From contig CAYSWA010000020.1 in NCBI GenBank assembly GCA_964434535.1, positions 1-46,763 on the forward strand: 46,763 nt of DNA, read 5' to 3'. Each line of letters starts with the position of its first letter. Position 1 is the stretch's first letter. The translations under genes were made by a program, and so were the position numbers. Shown piece after piece: positions 1-7,639 of this stretch. The DNA comes from SM23-32 sp964434535 (GTDB lineage: Bacteria > Planctomycetota > Brocadiia > SM23-32). The notes beneath the pieces were generated by a model. It did no database searches, was not told where the DNA came from, and worked only from the letters and a program-made list of their open reading frames with translations.

Positions 1-222
1 GAGCGCGTCGGCGATCGTGGCGATCTCGTACACGGGCAGGATCACGAAGGCCCAGAAGACGCCCTGCCGCACCAGCTCGTTGCCGATGCTCCCGTTCGCC
101 CTGTAGACGGCCCTGGTCAGGGGAAACGGCCCATACGTCATCGCGACCAGCAGCGCCGCCACGCCGACCGCCTTCCGGGCGCGCGCCGGGCGCCGCCTCA
201 GCCTGCGCAGCACGTCAATCAT
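1..222 (-). CDS. DUF3332-like membrane protein, 3' end cut by window edge
   Basis: Seventy-four codons run without a stop from an ATG at 222 to the window edge, so the C-terminus lies outside. The start follows an Arg-rich N-terminus (VLRRLRRRPARARK) and a hydrophobic stretch (AVGVAALLVAM). Next come GPFPLTRAVYRANGSIGNE and a second hydrophobic stretch (VFWAFVILPVYEIATIADAL). The order of an ALT/PLT-R-x-VY segment followed by a membrane helix with PVYxxA resembles DUF3332 proteins, small inner-membrane proteins of unknown function; this is from memory of the family. No function is claimed. It is the last visible gene of a minus-strand run with the lipoprotein gene upstream. Confidence 0.6.
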   Translation of the reverse strand, partial: MIDVLRRLRRRPARARKAVGVAALLVAMTYGPFPLTRAVYRANGSIGNELVRQGVFWAFVILPVYEIATIADAL

Positions 223-275
223 CACTTGCCTCCGTTCCGGATGACCGCATCTGAGGGCGAGCGGCGGGGCCGCAG

Positions 276-650
276 CTACTCCTCCAGACCCTCCCGGGCT
301 TCTCGAACCGTCTGCCGGACGCCTTCGACGCCCTGGCGGAAGCTCTCTTCGACGTCTTCCCACGCGCGGGGTCCATCCCGGCCCAGTTCGCGCAGGTCTT
401 GGCGAAGGGCGCGGAGCCGGGCCCGCACGCCGCTGGCGATCTCCTGGAAGCCCGACTCCGCCTCGCCGCCCTTCCGGCGGGCCCTGGCCCCGAGGCGGTC
501 CAGGTCCCTTTCCAGCTCATCTATCCTGCGCTCGATCGCGGCGGCGGTTCCGTCCTCCGGCCGCGTTCCGCCGTCGCCGCTGCTTGCGCACCCGGCCGGC
601 AGCAGCGCCGAGGCCATCGCAAGGATCGCCGCCGTTCGCAGCTTCCGCAT
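276..650 (-). CDS. Small coiled-coil lipoprotein
   Basis: This 124-residue protein begins with a type II signal peptide: MRKLR, a hydrophobic core, then lipobox LPAGC with the lipidated Cys near residue 21. The mature part is almost entirely charged and helical (ERRIDELERDLDRLGARARRK and later heptad-like runs), so an outer- or inner-membrane-anchored coiled coil is expected. No enzymatic motif is seen. A strong promoter lies 70 bp upstream (TTGACA-N17-TAGCGT, 748-720, minus strand). The gene ends about 50 bp before the DUF3332-like gene and may be cotranscribed with it. Function unknown. Confidence 0.7.
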   Translation of the reverse strand: MRKLRTAAILAMASALLPAGCASSGDGGTRPEDGTAAAIERRIDELERDLDRLGARARRKGGEAESGFQEIASGVRARLRALRQDLRELGRDGPRAWEDVEESFRQGVEGVRQTVREAREGLEE

Positions 651-719
651 GATTCCCGCCTTCCGAGCGGCGTCTGAGCACAGGCCGGATCGGCCCGCGC
701 ATGACCCTCACCGCCGTTC

Positions 720-748
720 ACGCTACACGTGCAAGAAGGCCCTGTCAA
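720..748 (-). promoter_or_regulatory. Sigma70-type promoter of lipoprotein gene
   Basis: On the minus strand TTGACA (748-743) is separated by exactly 17 bp from TAGCGT (725-720). It points at the lipoprotein start at 650. The -35 is perfect and the -10 weak. It lies between the araD stop and the lipoprotein gene. Confidence 0.5.
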
Positions 749-773
749 GCCGGTCCTTGCGAGACCGGCCGCC

Positions 774-1478
774 TCACCCCGGCTGGCCGTAGTAGGCGTC
801 GGGGCCGTGCTTGCGCGTGAAGTGACGTCGCAGCAGGGGCGCGGGCAGGCCGTCGGCCTCCGCGTTCACCACCAGCGTCTGGAAGGCCATGCGGGCGACC
901 TCCTCCAGCGCGATCGCGTTGCGCAGGGCCTCCCCGGCGTCCGCCCCGAAGGCGAACGGCCCATGCCCCGGCACGAGCACGGCCGGTACGGCCAGGGGGT
1001 CGAGCCCCCCGCCGGTGAACCGCGCCACGATCACCTCCCCCACGCTCCGCTCGTAATCCTCCTCTACCTCCTCGGCGGCGAGCTGGCGGGCAAGCGGCAC
1101 CGGTCCGCTGAAGTGGTCGGCGTGGGTGGTGCCGAGGCAGGGGATCTCGCGCTCCGCCTGCGCCCAGCTCGTGGCGTAGGTCGAGTGGGCGTGCACGATC
1201 CCGCCGACGGCCTCCAGCCCGCGGTAGACGGCGAGCAGCGTCGGGGTGTCCGACGAGGGACGCAGCTCCCCCTCACTCGCCTCGCCGGTGGCCAGTGCGA
1301 GCACGACGATCTCGGCGGGGCTCAGCTCATCGTAGGGGACGCCGCTCGGCTTGACCGCCACCACGCCGGCCTCGCGCTCGACCTGGCTCGCGTTGCCCCA
1401 GGTCAGCACGGCGAGCCCGGCGGCGGGTATGCCCATGTTCGCCCGATGGACGGCCCGCTTGAGCGCCTCGTAAGCCAT
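774..1478 (-). CDS. araD: L-ribulose-5-phosphate 4-epimerase-like class II aldolase
   Basis: The 234-residue product matches the AraD/FucA class II aldolase-epimerase fold, which interconverts L-ribulose-5-P and D-xylulose-5-P using a divalent metal. Visible motifs in order: GNASQV near residue 28 and KPSGVPYDEL (phosphate-binding region), SSDTPTLLAVYRG (Ser-Ser-Asp), the metal pair in HAHSTYATSWAQ, HADHFSGPVP, and VLVPGHGPFAFG supplying the third metal His. The C-terminal RKHGPDAYYGQ is characteristic of AraD. Length is normal for AraD (~230). It lies downstream of a small XRE regulator and the AraB-like kinase on the same strand, supporting an L-arabinose/L-ribulose pathway; no arabinose isomerase is in the window, and the sugar isomerases further along could supply ribulose. 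Sibling aldolases (L-fuculose-P) are less likely given the kinase neighbour. Confidence 0.85.
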   Translation of the reverse strand: MAYEALKRAVHRANMGIPAAGLAVLTWGNASQVEREAGVVAVKPSGVPYDELSPAEIVVLALATGEASEGELRPSSDTPTLLAVYRGLEAVGGIVHAHSTYATSWAQAEREIPCLGTTHADHFSGPVPLARQLAAEEVEEDYERSVGEVIVARFTGGGLDPLAVPAVLVPGHGPFAFGADAGEALRNAIALEEVARMAFQTLVVNAEADGLPAPLLRRHFTRKHGPDAYYGQPG

Positions 1479-1517
1479 GGTCGCCTCAGTCGCAGGGGGG
1501 ACGACAGGCCCGAATGC

Positions 1518-1820
1518 TCAATCTTCCTCGGCTGCGATGAGGTGCGCCGTCAGGACATCAGAGAGCGCCTTGCGCAGCTCATCGTAGAGCGCCGAGTTCG
1601 CTTCCCCTTCCCGAGCGACAAGGAGGTGCAGGGGGATGCCGAAATGATCCGACACCCTGGTCAGGAACCGCCGGCCCGGCCGGCGTCCGCCCTCCACCTG
1701 GCTCAGGTAGGACGGCGTAACGCCGAGCGCCTCGGCCGCTTCCTTCTGCGAAAGCCCGTGGGCCACCCTGAGGGCCTTCAGGGTGCGCCCCAGGTTCATG
1801 ATTGTTGCCGTTTCGGACAT
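1518..1820 (-). CDS. Small XRE-family transcriptional regulator
   Basis: The 100-residue protein has a canonical helix-turn-helix at residues ~11-60: LGRTLKALRVAHGLSQKEAAEALGVTPSYLSQVEGGRR, with the GLSQxExA and SYLSxxExG signatures of the Cro/CI (XRE) fold. The remaining C-terminus is short (DHFGIPLHLLVA...), so there is no sensor domain. It sits between araB and araD on the same strand. A direct repeat (TGTAGAGAATG/TGTAGAATG, 1837-1856) lies just upstream of the start and is a candidate autoregulatory operator. It could regulate the ribulose genes or be the antitoxin half of a small module with the 41-codon ORF upstream; the sequence does not decide. Confidence 0.8.
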   Translation of the reverse strand: MSETATIMNLGRTLKALRVAHGLSQKEAAEALGVTPSYLSQVEGGRRPGRRFLTRVSDHFGIPLHLLVAREGEANSALYDELRKALSDVLTAHLIAAEED

Positions 1821-1836
1821 GACTCTAACTCGTCAA

Positions 1837-1856
1837 TGTAGAGAATGTGTAGAATG
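1837..1856. repeat. Tandem repeat upstream of XRE gene, candidate operator
   Basis: TGTAGAGAATG (1837-1847) is followed at once by TGTAGAATG (1848-1856), differing by a 2-nt insertion. It lies 17 bp upstream of the XRE start codon, where an autorepressor site would be expected. Binding is inference. Confidence 0.35.
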
Positions 1857-1885
1857 CCTGCCATCCTGTGCAGGCGTATTCAGAT

Positions 1886-2011
1886 TCAACCTTTCGGCTC
1901 AGCATTTTTATCTTCCGGGTTTTCAACCGGGCGGAGCTTCAGCGCCAGATAGGCGATGTAGACGGCCGTGTGCGTCGCATTCTTCCGGCCCTCCGTTAGG
2001 GAAACCGCCAC
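1886..2011 (-). CDS. Possible 41-residue small protein upstream of XRE gene
   Basis: With a GTG start at 2011 this frame encodes MAVSLTEGRKNATHTAVY... and ends ...NPEDKNAEPKG before a stop at 1886. Composition looks protein-like, and there is a near-perfect promoter about 40 bp upstream (2079-2051). Against it: the ribosome-binding site is poor (CGGGG close to the GTG), and a 13-codon ORF with a good GGAGG overlaps in another frame. It may instead be the C-terminal remnant of a lost gene. The rest of the 1821-2168 gap holds only the regulatory sequences listed. Confidence 0.3.
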   Translation of the reverse strand: MAVSLTEGRKNATHTAVYIAYLALKLRPVENPEDKNAEPKG

Positions 2012-2050
2012 GCCCCGGTCAGATCAACGTTCGCTCCCCAACCGCCACTC

Positions 2051-2079
2051 AGTATACCGAGTTGACCAAAGGATGTCAA
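2051..2079 (-). promoter_or_regulatory. Near-perfect sigma70 promoter driving small ORF/XRE/araD
   Basis: Minus strand: TTGACA (2079-2074), 17 bp, TATACT (2056-2051). The spacer holds a second GGTCAAC/GTTGACC motif that could be part of an operator. Transcription would start near 2044 and run through the small ORF and XRE gene towards araD. Confidence 0.65.
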
Positions 2080-2168
2080 GACCTTAACTACTGGGTAAAC
2101 TACTTTGTCTTCCTGGAGGCGAGGGTGGAAGTGTCTTCCCGGGCCGGTCCCAGGCGTTTCGCGCGCCG

Positions 2169-3857
2169 TCAGACGCGCACCCGGTCGCGGATGGCGAGCA
2201 GCTCTTTCATCACGTCATGGAGGGCGCCGCTGCCCTCGCGGGTGCCGAAGGCGTCGTGGAGGCGGCGGTAGAGGGCGAAGAGCGGCTCGTAGACCTTCGC
2301 CGCCTCGGGGTCGGGCTCGTAGCGCCGGGGGCGCACGGCGGTCATGGCCTCGGCGGCCTCGGAGAACCCGGCGTGGCCGCCGCGCTGCGGCCCGGCCACC
2401 ACGGCGCCGGCCATGGCCGCCCCGAGCGCGCAGGTCTGGTCGCTGCGGGAGACCTCCATCGCGCGCCCCGTCACGTCGGCGTGGAGCTGCATCACCAGCG
2501 GGTTCTTCACCGGGATGCCGCCGCAGTTGACCACGCGCCGCACCTCCATCCCGTATTCCTCGAAGCGCTCCATGATGACGCGCGCGCCGAAGGCGGTGGA
2601 CTCGATCAGCGCGCGGTAGATCTCCCCCGGCGTGCTGTGCAGCGTCAGCCCGACCAGCAGGCCGGTGAGACGCTGATCGACGAGCACGGTGCGGTTGCCG
2701 TTGTGCCAGTCGAGCCCGAGCAGTCCGCTCTGGCCGGGCTGGAGGCGCTCGGCCTCGGCGGTGAGGGCCTCGTGCGAGCCCTTCTCTGGGCCTCGCGGCT
2801 CCAGGTAGTTGACGAACCAGTTGTAGATGTCCCCCACGGCCGACTGGCCGGCCTCCAGCCCGTAGTAGCCGGGCAGGATCGACTCGGGCACGATGCCGCA
2901 GAGGCCGGGGATCTCGGGCAGGTCCTCCTCCAGCGGCCAGACCATCATGTCGCAGGTGGAGGTGCCCATGATCCTGACGAGCATGCCCGGGGCGATGCCC
3001 GAGCCGACGCCGCCCAGGTGTGCGTCGAAGGCGCCGACGGCGACCGGTATGCCGGCGGGCAGGCCGAGCCGGCCGGCCCACTCGGCGCAGAGGGAGCCGG
3101 CGGCGTCGGAGACGTTACAGGCATGGTCGGGCAGCGTGCGGCGCACGCGCGCGAGCCCCTCGTCGAGCGCGCCGAGGAACTGCTCCTCGGGATAGCCGCC
3201 CCATCCGGGGTTGAACATAGCCTTGTGGCCGGCGGCGCAGATGCCGCGCCTGAGCGCGGCCGGGGCGGTCGTGCCCGTCAGCAACGCCGGGATCCAGTCG
3301 GCGATCTCGACCCACGTGTGGGCCGCCTGGAAGACCTCGGGCGCGGCGCGCCGGCACCGCAGCAGCTTCGACCAGAACCACTCCGACGAGTAGACGCCCC
3401 CGCACTTGGCCAGGTAGTGCGGCCGCTCGCGCGAGGCCGCCTGCGTGATCTCCTCGGCCTCGGCGTGGGCCGTGTGGTCCTTCCAGAGCCACGCCATGGC
3501 CGCCGCGTTCTCGGCGAAACCGGCCTTGAGCGCGAGCGGTTCGCCCGCCGCGTCGACCGGCAGCGGCGTGCTGCCCGTGGTGTCGACGCCGATGCCGATC
3601 ACGTCCTGCGGGCGGAACCCGCCGCCCTCCCGTGCGGCGGCCAGCGTTGTGCGGACGACTTCCTCGATCCCCTCCACGTAGTCCGCCGGGTGCTGGCGCG
3701 CCAGGTGCGGGTCGCGCGGGTCGAGCACGACGCCGGCCACGCCGCGCCGGTACTCGTGGACGGCCGTGGCGAGCTCCTCGCCGGTGGCGACGTCGGCGAT
3801 AAGGGCGCGGACCGAGTTCGTGCCGAAGTCCAGTCCCATGGCGTACTTGCGGGTCAT
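2169..3857 (-). CDS. araB: Ribulokinase (FGGY family)
   Basis: FGGY-family carbohydrate kinase of 562 residues, the usual length of ribulokinase; it phosphorylates ribulose with ATP. The N-terminal lobe opens MTRKYAMGLDFGTNSVRAL (phosphate-1 loop), followed by IGIGVDTTGSTPLPV. The middle has GAFDAHLGGVGSG and IMGTSTCDM (phosphate-2 region), and the C-terminal lobe has VVNCGGIPVKNPLVMQ with SDQTCALGAAMAGAV (adenosine site). The start at 3857 is chosen because GAGGAGG lies 6 bp upstream and the family N-terminus begins there; the frame stays open to 4142 without homology. Downstream lie the XRE regulator and araD, giving an L-ribulose to xylulose-5-P route. Confidence 0.88.
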   Translation of the reverse strand: MTRKYAMGLDFGTNSVRALIADVATGEELATAVHEYRRGVAGVVLDPRDPHLARQHPADYVEGIEEVVRTTLAAAREGGGFRPQDVIGIGVDTTGSTPLPVDAAGEPLALKAGFAENAAAMAWLWKDHTAHAEAEEITQAASRERPHYLAKCGGVYSSEWFWSKLLRCRRAAPEVFQAAHTWVEIADWIPALLTGTTAPAALRRGICAAGHKAMFNPGWGGYPEEQFLGALDEGLARVRRTLPDHACNVSDAAGSLCAEWAGRLGLPAGIPVAVGAFDAHLGGVGSGIAPGMLVRIMGTSTCDMMVWPLEEDLPEIPGLCGIVPESILPGYYGLEAGQSAVGDIYNWFVNYLEPRGPEKGSHEALTAEAERLQPGQSGLLGLDWHNGNRTVLVDQRLTGLLVGLTLHSTPGEIYRALIESTAFGARVIMERFEEYGMEVRRVVNCGGIPVKNPLVMQLHADVTGRAMEVSRSDQTCALGAAMAGAVVAGPQRGGHAGFSEAAEAMTAVRPRRYEPDPEAAKVYEPLFALYRRLHDAFGTREGSGALHDVMKELLAIRDRVRV

Positions 3858-3977
3858 GTCGGCCTCCTCGCGAGGGCGCGCTCGGCTCGGTTCCTTCGCG
3901 CCGGGAAAGCTAACGCACCGGCGCCGCGCTGTCAACGCCGCCGGACCCGTTCGGTTGCGCCGGTCGCCGGGTGGGTT

Positions 3978-4331
3978 ATGCTGGCACCCCGGCGTCGGGC
4001 CGAGCGCGGCATCGACATCCTGCTCAGGACCCTCGATCCGGCCTGCGTTAAGCTCTGCGTCGACGTTTACTGGGTCTACGACGGCGGCGAGGACCCGTCC
4101 GAGTTCATCCGGCGCTGGGACGAGCGCGTCGCCACGGTGCACCTGAAGGACCGCAAGGACGGCACCTTCTGCGAGGTGGGCCAGGGCGAGCTCGACTTCC
4201 CCGCCATCTTCGCCGCGATCGAGCCGCTCGGGCTGGAGTGGGTCGTCACCGAGCAGGACCGCACCGAGCGCGACCCGGTCGAGAGCATCGCGATGAGCCG
4301 GACCTACCTGCGCGACGAGATCGGTATCTGA
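3978..4331 (+). pseudogene. C-terminal remnant of IolE-like sugar phosphate isomerase/epimerase
   Basis: The 117-codon frame reads like the last ~110 residues of a xylose-isomerase-like TIM barrel: LCVDVYWVYDGGEDP (metal Asp strand), VATVHLKDRKDG (His metal ligand), FCEVGQGELDFPAIF, and LEWVVTEQDRT near the end. Full proteins of this family are ~270-300 residues; the first ~160 residues, with the N-terminal strands and catalytic Glu, are absent. Homology starts immediately after the ATG-proximal residues, with no ribosome-binding site of note, so this is best called a 5'-truncated gene. It points away from the araB gene (head to head), so the truncation may have come with the araB rearrangement. 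Confidence 0.65.
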
Positions 4332-4335
4332 AGGG

Positions 4336-4443
4336 AGCGACGAGGCGGACCTCTACGAGCTGTGCCTGGCCCGCGGGCCCGCCGGCTGGGCCCTGGCCGC
4401 CGACCCCACCGCCGGCCGCATCGAGTGGACCATCGCGCCCTGA
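4336..4443 (+). other. Possible C-terminal gene fragment without start
   Basis: After the isomerase remnant a second frame stays open without a start codon and ends ...GWALAADPTAGRIEWTIAP then TGA at 4441-4443. It looks like the C-terminal tail of another lost protein, which would make 3978-4443 a small gene graveyard. Weakly supported. Confidence 0.2.
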
Positions 4444-4452
4444 CGGCCCGGC

Positions 4453-6093
4453 TCACTCCAGGCCGAGGGCCTGCCAGTCGGGGGGCTCGAAGCCGGGGCC
4501 GGCCAGGTTGCGCATGCGCAGCTCCGCCTGATCGCGCAGCCGGCGCAGTTCCGTCCGCTCCGCCGCCGTCCAGCCGAGCCCGTTCGACGGGTGCAGGTGC
4601 CGCCAGGCGAGCGCGTGCACCAGGTAGTAGTCCCCCTGCCGGTAGGCGGCGCGCAGCTCCTCCAGCACGGCGGCGCGAAGCTGCCCCAGGACGGCCTCGT
4701 CGATCGGCTGGGGGCTGCCGCCGAGGCGGTAGCTGCGCGCGGTCGCGATGCGGCCGAGGGCGTCGCGGAGCGCGTGTCCCTGCACGCGGCGGGCGGCGGC
4801 CAGCTCGGCCATGCGGGCCTGTAGCGCCTGTGCCTCGTCCGTGCGCGGGGGCCCCGGCTGCGCGACCTGGCGGCCCAGCGCGCCGATCTGCTCGTCCAGC
4901 TCCCCCATGGTGGCGGCGATCTCTCGCGCCTCGGTGAGCGCGGCACCGTGTACCTGTTCGGCCCGCTGGCGGGCCATGCGGTCGACCATTGCCTCGCGCT
5001 GGGCCAGCTCGTCGCGGCGGACCCGGCCGAGCTGGCCGCGGAAGGCGGTGAAGGCCCCGAACGCAACGAGCGCCAGCAGCACCGTGCCCCAGGCCACGGC
5101 CAGGCACTTGTGCGCCGCCGCCCACGCCGCCGCCCTGTCCAGCGGGCCCGGGCGGTAGGCGCTGACGGGCTGGTGGGCGTGGTAGAGGCGGATGTCCTCG
5201 GCCAGCTCCTCGGCGTCGGCGTAGCGCAGGTCGGGGTCCTTCTGGAGCGCCTTCATGCAGACGGCGGAGAGGGCGCGGTCGATCCTTCCGGCGGCGGCCC
5301 GGTGGGGCGGGTCGGGGTCGTGGTAGAGGATGCGCTGCATCAGTTCCTCGCAGGTCTCGGCGGCGAATGGGCGCCGGCCGGTGAGCACCTCATAGAGGAT
5401 GACGCCGAGGGCGAAGACGTCGGTGCCGAAGTCGACGAACTCCGGCATGCCCCACGCCTGCTCGGGGGACATGTAGGCGGGGGTGCCTTTGCGGGTGCCG
5501 GTCTGCGTGGCCAGCATGTCGGGGACGGCCTGTTCGCCGTCGAGCCGCTTGGCCAGCCCCCAGTCCATCACCAGCACCACGCCGTAGTCGTCGACCATGA
5601 CGTTATCAGGCTTGAGGTCGCGATGCACCAGCGCCTGGGAATGGGCGTAGGCGATGGTCTGGCAGGCCTTCTCGAAGATGTCGAGCAGCCGGCCGACCTC
5701 GCGGGCCCGCCCGCGCTGGAGCTCGCTCATGGCGTCCAGTATCTGACGCAGCGTCTGCCCGCGCACGCGCTTCATCGTGTAGTAGAAGCCGTATTCGGGC
5801 AGCCAGCCGGCCGAGTACATCGGCAGCACGCCGGGGTGGTCGAGCTGGCCCAGGGTCTTCGCCTCGTGGAGGAACCGGGCGACGGCCTCGCGGTCTTCGG
5901 CCAGGTCGGGGTTGAGCAGCTTCATCGCCACCCAGCGCTCCAGGGTGGTGTCGAACACCTCGTAGACGACGCTCATGCCGCCCTTGCCGAGCACGGGCCC
6001 GAGCTTGTATGCCTCGTGTCCGCCGACGGTGGACGCCTCGAACTCCGGCGCCATCGGCTCGTCGGGGTCCTCGGCATGCTGCTCGTCAGCCAT
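4453..6093 (-). CDS. Membrane-anchored Hanks-type Ser/Thr protein kinase
   Basis: The 546-residue product has an N-terminal kinase domain (~30-290): glycine loop LGKGGMSVVYEVFD, VAIK-type VAMKLL lysine, catalytic loop HRDLKPDNVMV, and VMDWGLAKR where the DFG is DWG, a variant frequent in Planctomycetota-like kinases. It also has GTPAYMSPEQA, and DVFALGVILYEVLTGRRPF of subdomain IX. A single membrane segment follows (LAVAWGTVLLALVAFGAFTA). The C-terminal ~220 residues are helical and charged, likely an extracytoplasmic coiled coil. Start ATG at 6093 has GGAGAGG upstream and overlaps the preceding gene by 8 bp, so it is translationally coupled as last gene of a four-gene operon. Its substrate is unknown; the operon suggests a role linked to envelope or sugar sensing. 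Confidence 0.9.
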   Translation of the reverse strand: MADEQHAEDPDEPMAPEFEASTVGGHEAYKLGPVLGKGGMSVVYEVFDTTLERWVAMKLLNPDLAEDREAVARFLHEAKTLGQLDHPGVLPMYSAGWLPEYGFYYTMKRVRGQTLRQILDAMSELQRGRAREVGRLLDIFEKACQTIAYAHSQALVHRDLKPDNVMVDDYGVVLVMDWGLAKRLDGEQAVPDMLATQTGTRKGTPAYMSPEQAWGMPEFVDFGTDVFALGVILYEVLTGRRPFAAETCEELMQRILYHDPDPPHRAAAGRIDRALSAVCMKALQKDPDLRYADAEELAEDIRLYHAHQPVSAYRPGPLDRAAAWAAAHKCLAVAWGTVLLALVAFGAFTAFRGQLGRVRRDELAQREAMVDRMARQRAEQVHGAALTEAREIAATMGELDEQIGALGRQVAQPGPPRTDEAQALQARMAELAAARRVQGHALRDALGRIATARSYRLGGSPQPIDEAVLGQLRAAVLEELRAAYRQGDYYLVHALAWRHLHPSNGLGWTAAERTELRRLRDQAELRMRNLAGPGFEPPDWQALGLE

Positions 6094-6658
6094 CGCCCTC
6101 TCCCTGGTCGGCACCTTCGCCCACCACGGGCGCCATGCGGCGCACGTCGGGGTCAGTGAATACGTCCTCGGCGTCGGTCGCGCGCGAGCAGAACAGCCAC
6201 GCCACGGCCCCCTCCGGCCCGCCCTGGAACCAGTGCAGCATGTCCGGCGGCAAGCTGAGCTGATCGCCGGGAGCGAGGGCCGTCTCGCGCCAGACCGTGA
6301 AGTGCTGCCATCGGGGCGGCGCGGCGGCCTGCGGACGCTCGGTCGGCTCGCCCTCGGTGCAGACGTAGAGGCGGCCCCAGGCGCAGCGCAGCGTCTCCTC
6401 CTTGCCCGCGTAGTCGCCCTGCGGCGGATGGCGGTGCTCCGGGCAGGTCTGCCCCGCCAGCAGGGCCACGAGGCGGATGGCGAGCTGCCCGGTTTCGAGG
6501 ACAGGCACGACCTGGAGGCCGAGCTCCCCGGCCATCCCGAGCCCGAAGTCGAGCACCTCCACCCCGGCCAGCTCCTCGGCCCGCAGCGCCAGGCCCGAGC
6601 GGCGCAGCAGCTCCCGCGCCCGCACCTGGAGCGTCTCATGTTCCTTGCGCGATATCAC
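6086..6658 (-). CDS. D-lyxose ketol-isomerase-like cupin
   Basis: The 190-residue protein resembles the D-lyxose isomerase family (cupin fold, YdaE type), which interconverts D-lyxose and D-xylulose with a metal. Motifs: metal-binding CPEHRHPPQGDYAGKEETLRC (H-x-H plus Glu), WGRLYVCTEG, and PPDMLHWFQGG with the fourth ligand His. Start is a GTG at 6658 whose GTGA overlaps the stop of the upstream isomerase gene by 4 bp, a clear coupling signal. The C-terminus overlaps the kinase start. The substrate could be another ketose/aldose pair; pairing with a TIM-barrel isomerase suggests rare-sugar metabolism. Confidence 0.75.
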   Translation of the reverse strand: MISRKEHETLQVRARELLRRSGLALRAEELAGVEVLDFGLGMAGELGLQVVPVLETGQLAIRLVALLAGQTCPEHRHPPQGDYAGKEETLRCAWGRLYVCTEGEPTERPQAAAPPRWQHFTVWRETALAPGDQLSLPPDMLHWFQGGPEGAVAWLFCSRATDAEDVFTDPDVRRMAPVVGEGADQGEGDG

Positions 6659-7620
6659 AGCAGCGACCTCACCAGGTGGCGGAACGCGCGGGCCGGGACC
6701 CCTTCGGCGAGGAACGCTTCGAGCCGCTCGGGGCCGATCTTCCCCACCAGCGCCTCGGCGTCCTTCATGATGGAGATGGTGGCGTTCATCTGCTCGACCG
6801 GCTCGCCGTCCCGGGTCAGCACGTCGTAGGCGAGCCAGCCGTCCCAGCCGATCCGGTGGAGGTAGAAGAGGGTCTCGATCAGGTCCCAGAGGTTGACCGA
6901 GCCGGGCAGCATGTCCCAGTCCCACTCGCGGGCGTTGTCGTTGAAGTGCACGTAGAAGAGCCGCCCGGCGCGGTGAGCCAGCGAGAGGGACTCGGCGGGG
7001 GTCTCCTTCGCCACCAGGGCGTGGCCGACGTCCAGGGTCACGCCGACGTTGGGCAGCCCGAGCCGCTCGCAGAGGTAGAGGGCGCGGCCGACGTCGCCGA
7101 GCACGCAGAAGTTGCGCGCTTCGTTGATCTTGTACTCCAGGCTCACCCGCACGTCGTCGCGGCGGGCGGCAGCGGCGGCGACGGCCTCCTCCAGCCACGC
7201 CCACTGCTTCAGGTAGTCGGCCTGGAAGCAGTAGTTATGGCCGTCGATCAGGGGGCAGCAGGTGACCATGCCGGCGCCGAGCTCGGCGGCCAGGTCCATG
7301 GCCGTCTTGAGGTCCGCCACGGCATCGGCGCGCACCTGCGGGTCGGGCGCGGTAAAGGAACCGGTCCGCCATTTGTCGGCCGACTTCACGTTCAGGTTCA
7401 CCGCGCTGACCGGCAGCCCGCAGCCGCCGATCAGATCGACGGCGCGCTCGCGATCGGCGAACTCGGCCGGGTAGACCACCTCGATGCCGTCGGCGCCCTC
7501 GACCCGGCCGGCCATCTCGAGCCGCTCTTCCAGCTCGCGCGGCGGCTGGTACTGGTGGAACCTGTCCGCCTGACGGCCCATCAGGCCGAGCATCACCGAG
7601 TGCCTCAACGTCGCGTCCAT
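6655..7620 (-). CDS. Sugar phosphate isomerase/epimerase (TIM barrel)
   Basis: The 321-residue xylose-isomerase-like TIM barrel resembles the L-rhamnose-isomerase/hexulose-3-epimerase group. Expected metal ligands are visible: Glu in VSLEYKINEARN, Asp-x-x-His in VTLDVGHALVA, His in LFYVHFNDN, and a late acidic strand WLAYDVLTRDGEP. Length is complete. It follows the permease gene by 19 bp and overlaps the lyxose-isomerase-like gene by 4 bp, so it is cotranscribed. The exact substrate cannot be read from sequence; the neighbouring lyxose isomerase suggests a pentose or deoxyhexose route. Confidence 0.8.
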   Translation of the reverse strand: MDATLRHSVMLGLMGRQADRFHQYQPPRELEERLEMAGRVEGADGIEVVYPAEFADRERAVDLIGGCGLPVSAVNLNVKSADKWRTGSFTAPDPQVRADAVADLKTAMDLAAELGAGMVTCCPLIDGHNYCFQADYLKQWAWLEEAVAAAAARRDDVRVSLEYKINEARNFCVLGDVGRALYLCERLGLPNVGVTLDVGHALVAKETPAESLSLAHRAGRLFYVHFNDNAREWDWDMLPGSVNLWDLIETLFYLHRIGWDGWLAYDVLTRDGEPVEQMNATISIMKDAEALVGKIGPERLEAFLAEGVPARAFRHLVRSLL

Positions 7621-7639
7621 CTTCCGTCCTCCCGTCGGC

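Noticed and set aside
3858..4142. N-terminal extension of the ribulokinase
   Set aside because: No family similarity, and the ATG at 3857 has a strong ribosome site and the true family N-terminus.
2217..4331. Long plus-strand frame across the araB gene
   Set aside because: Antisense shadow of the ribulokinase in GC-rich DNA; only its last ~110 codons (3978-4331) read as a real gene remnant.
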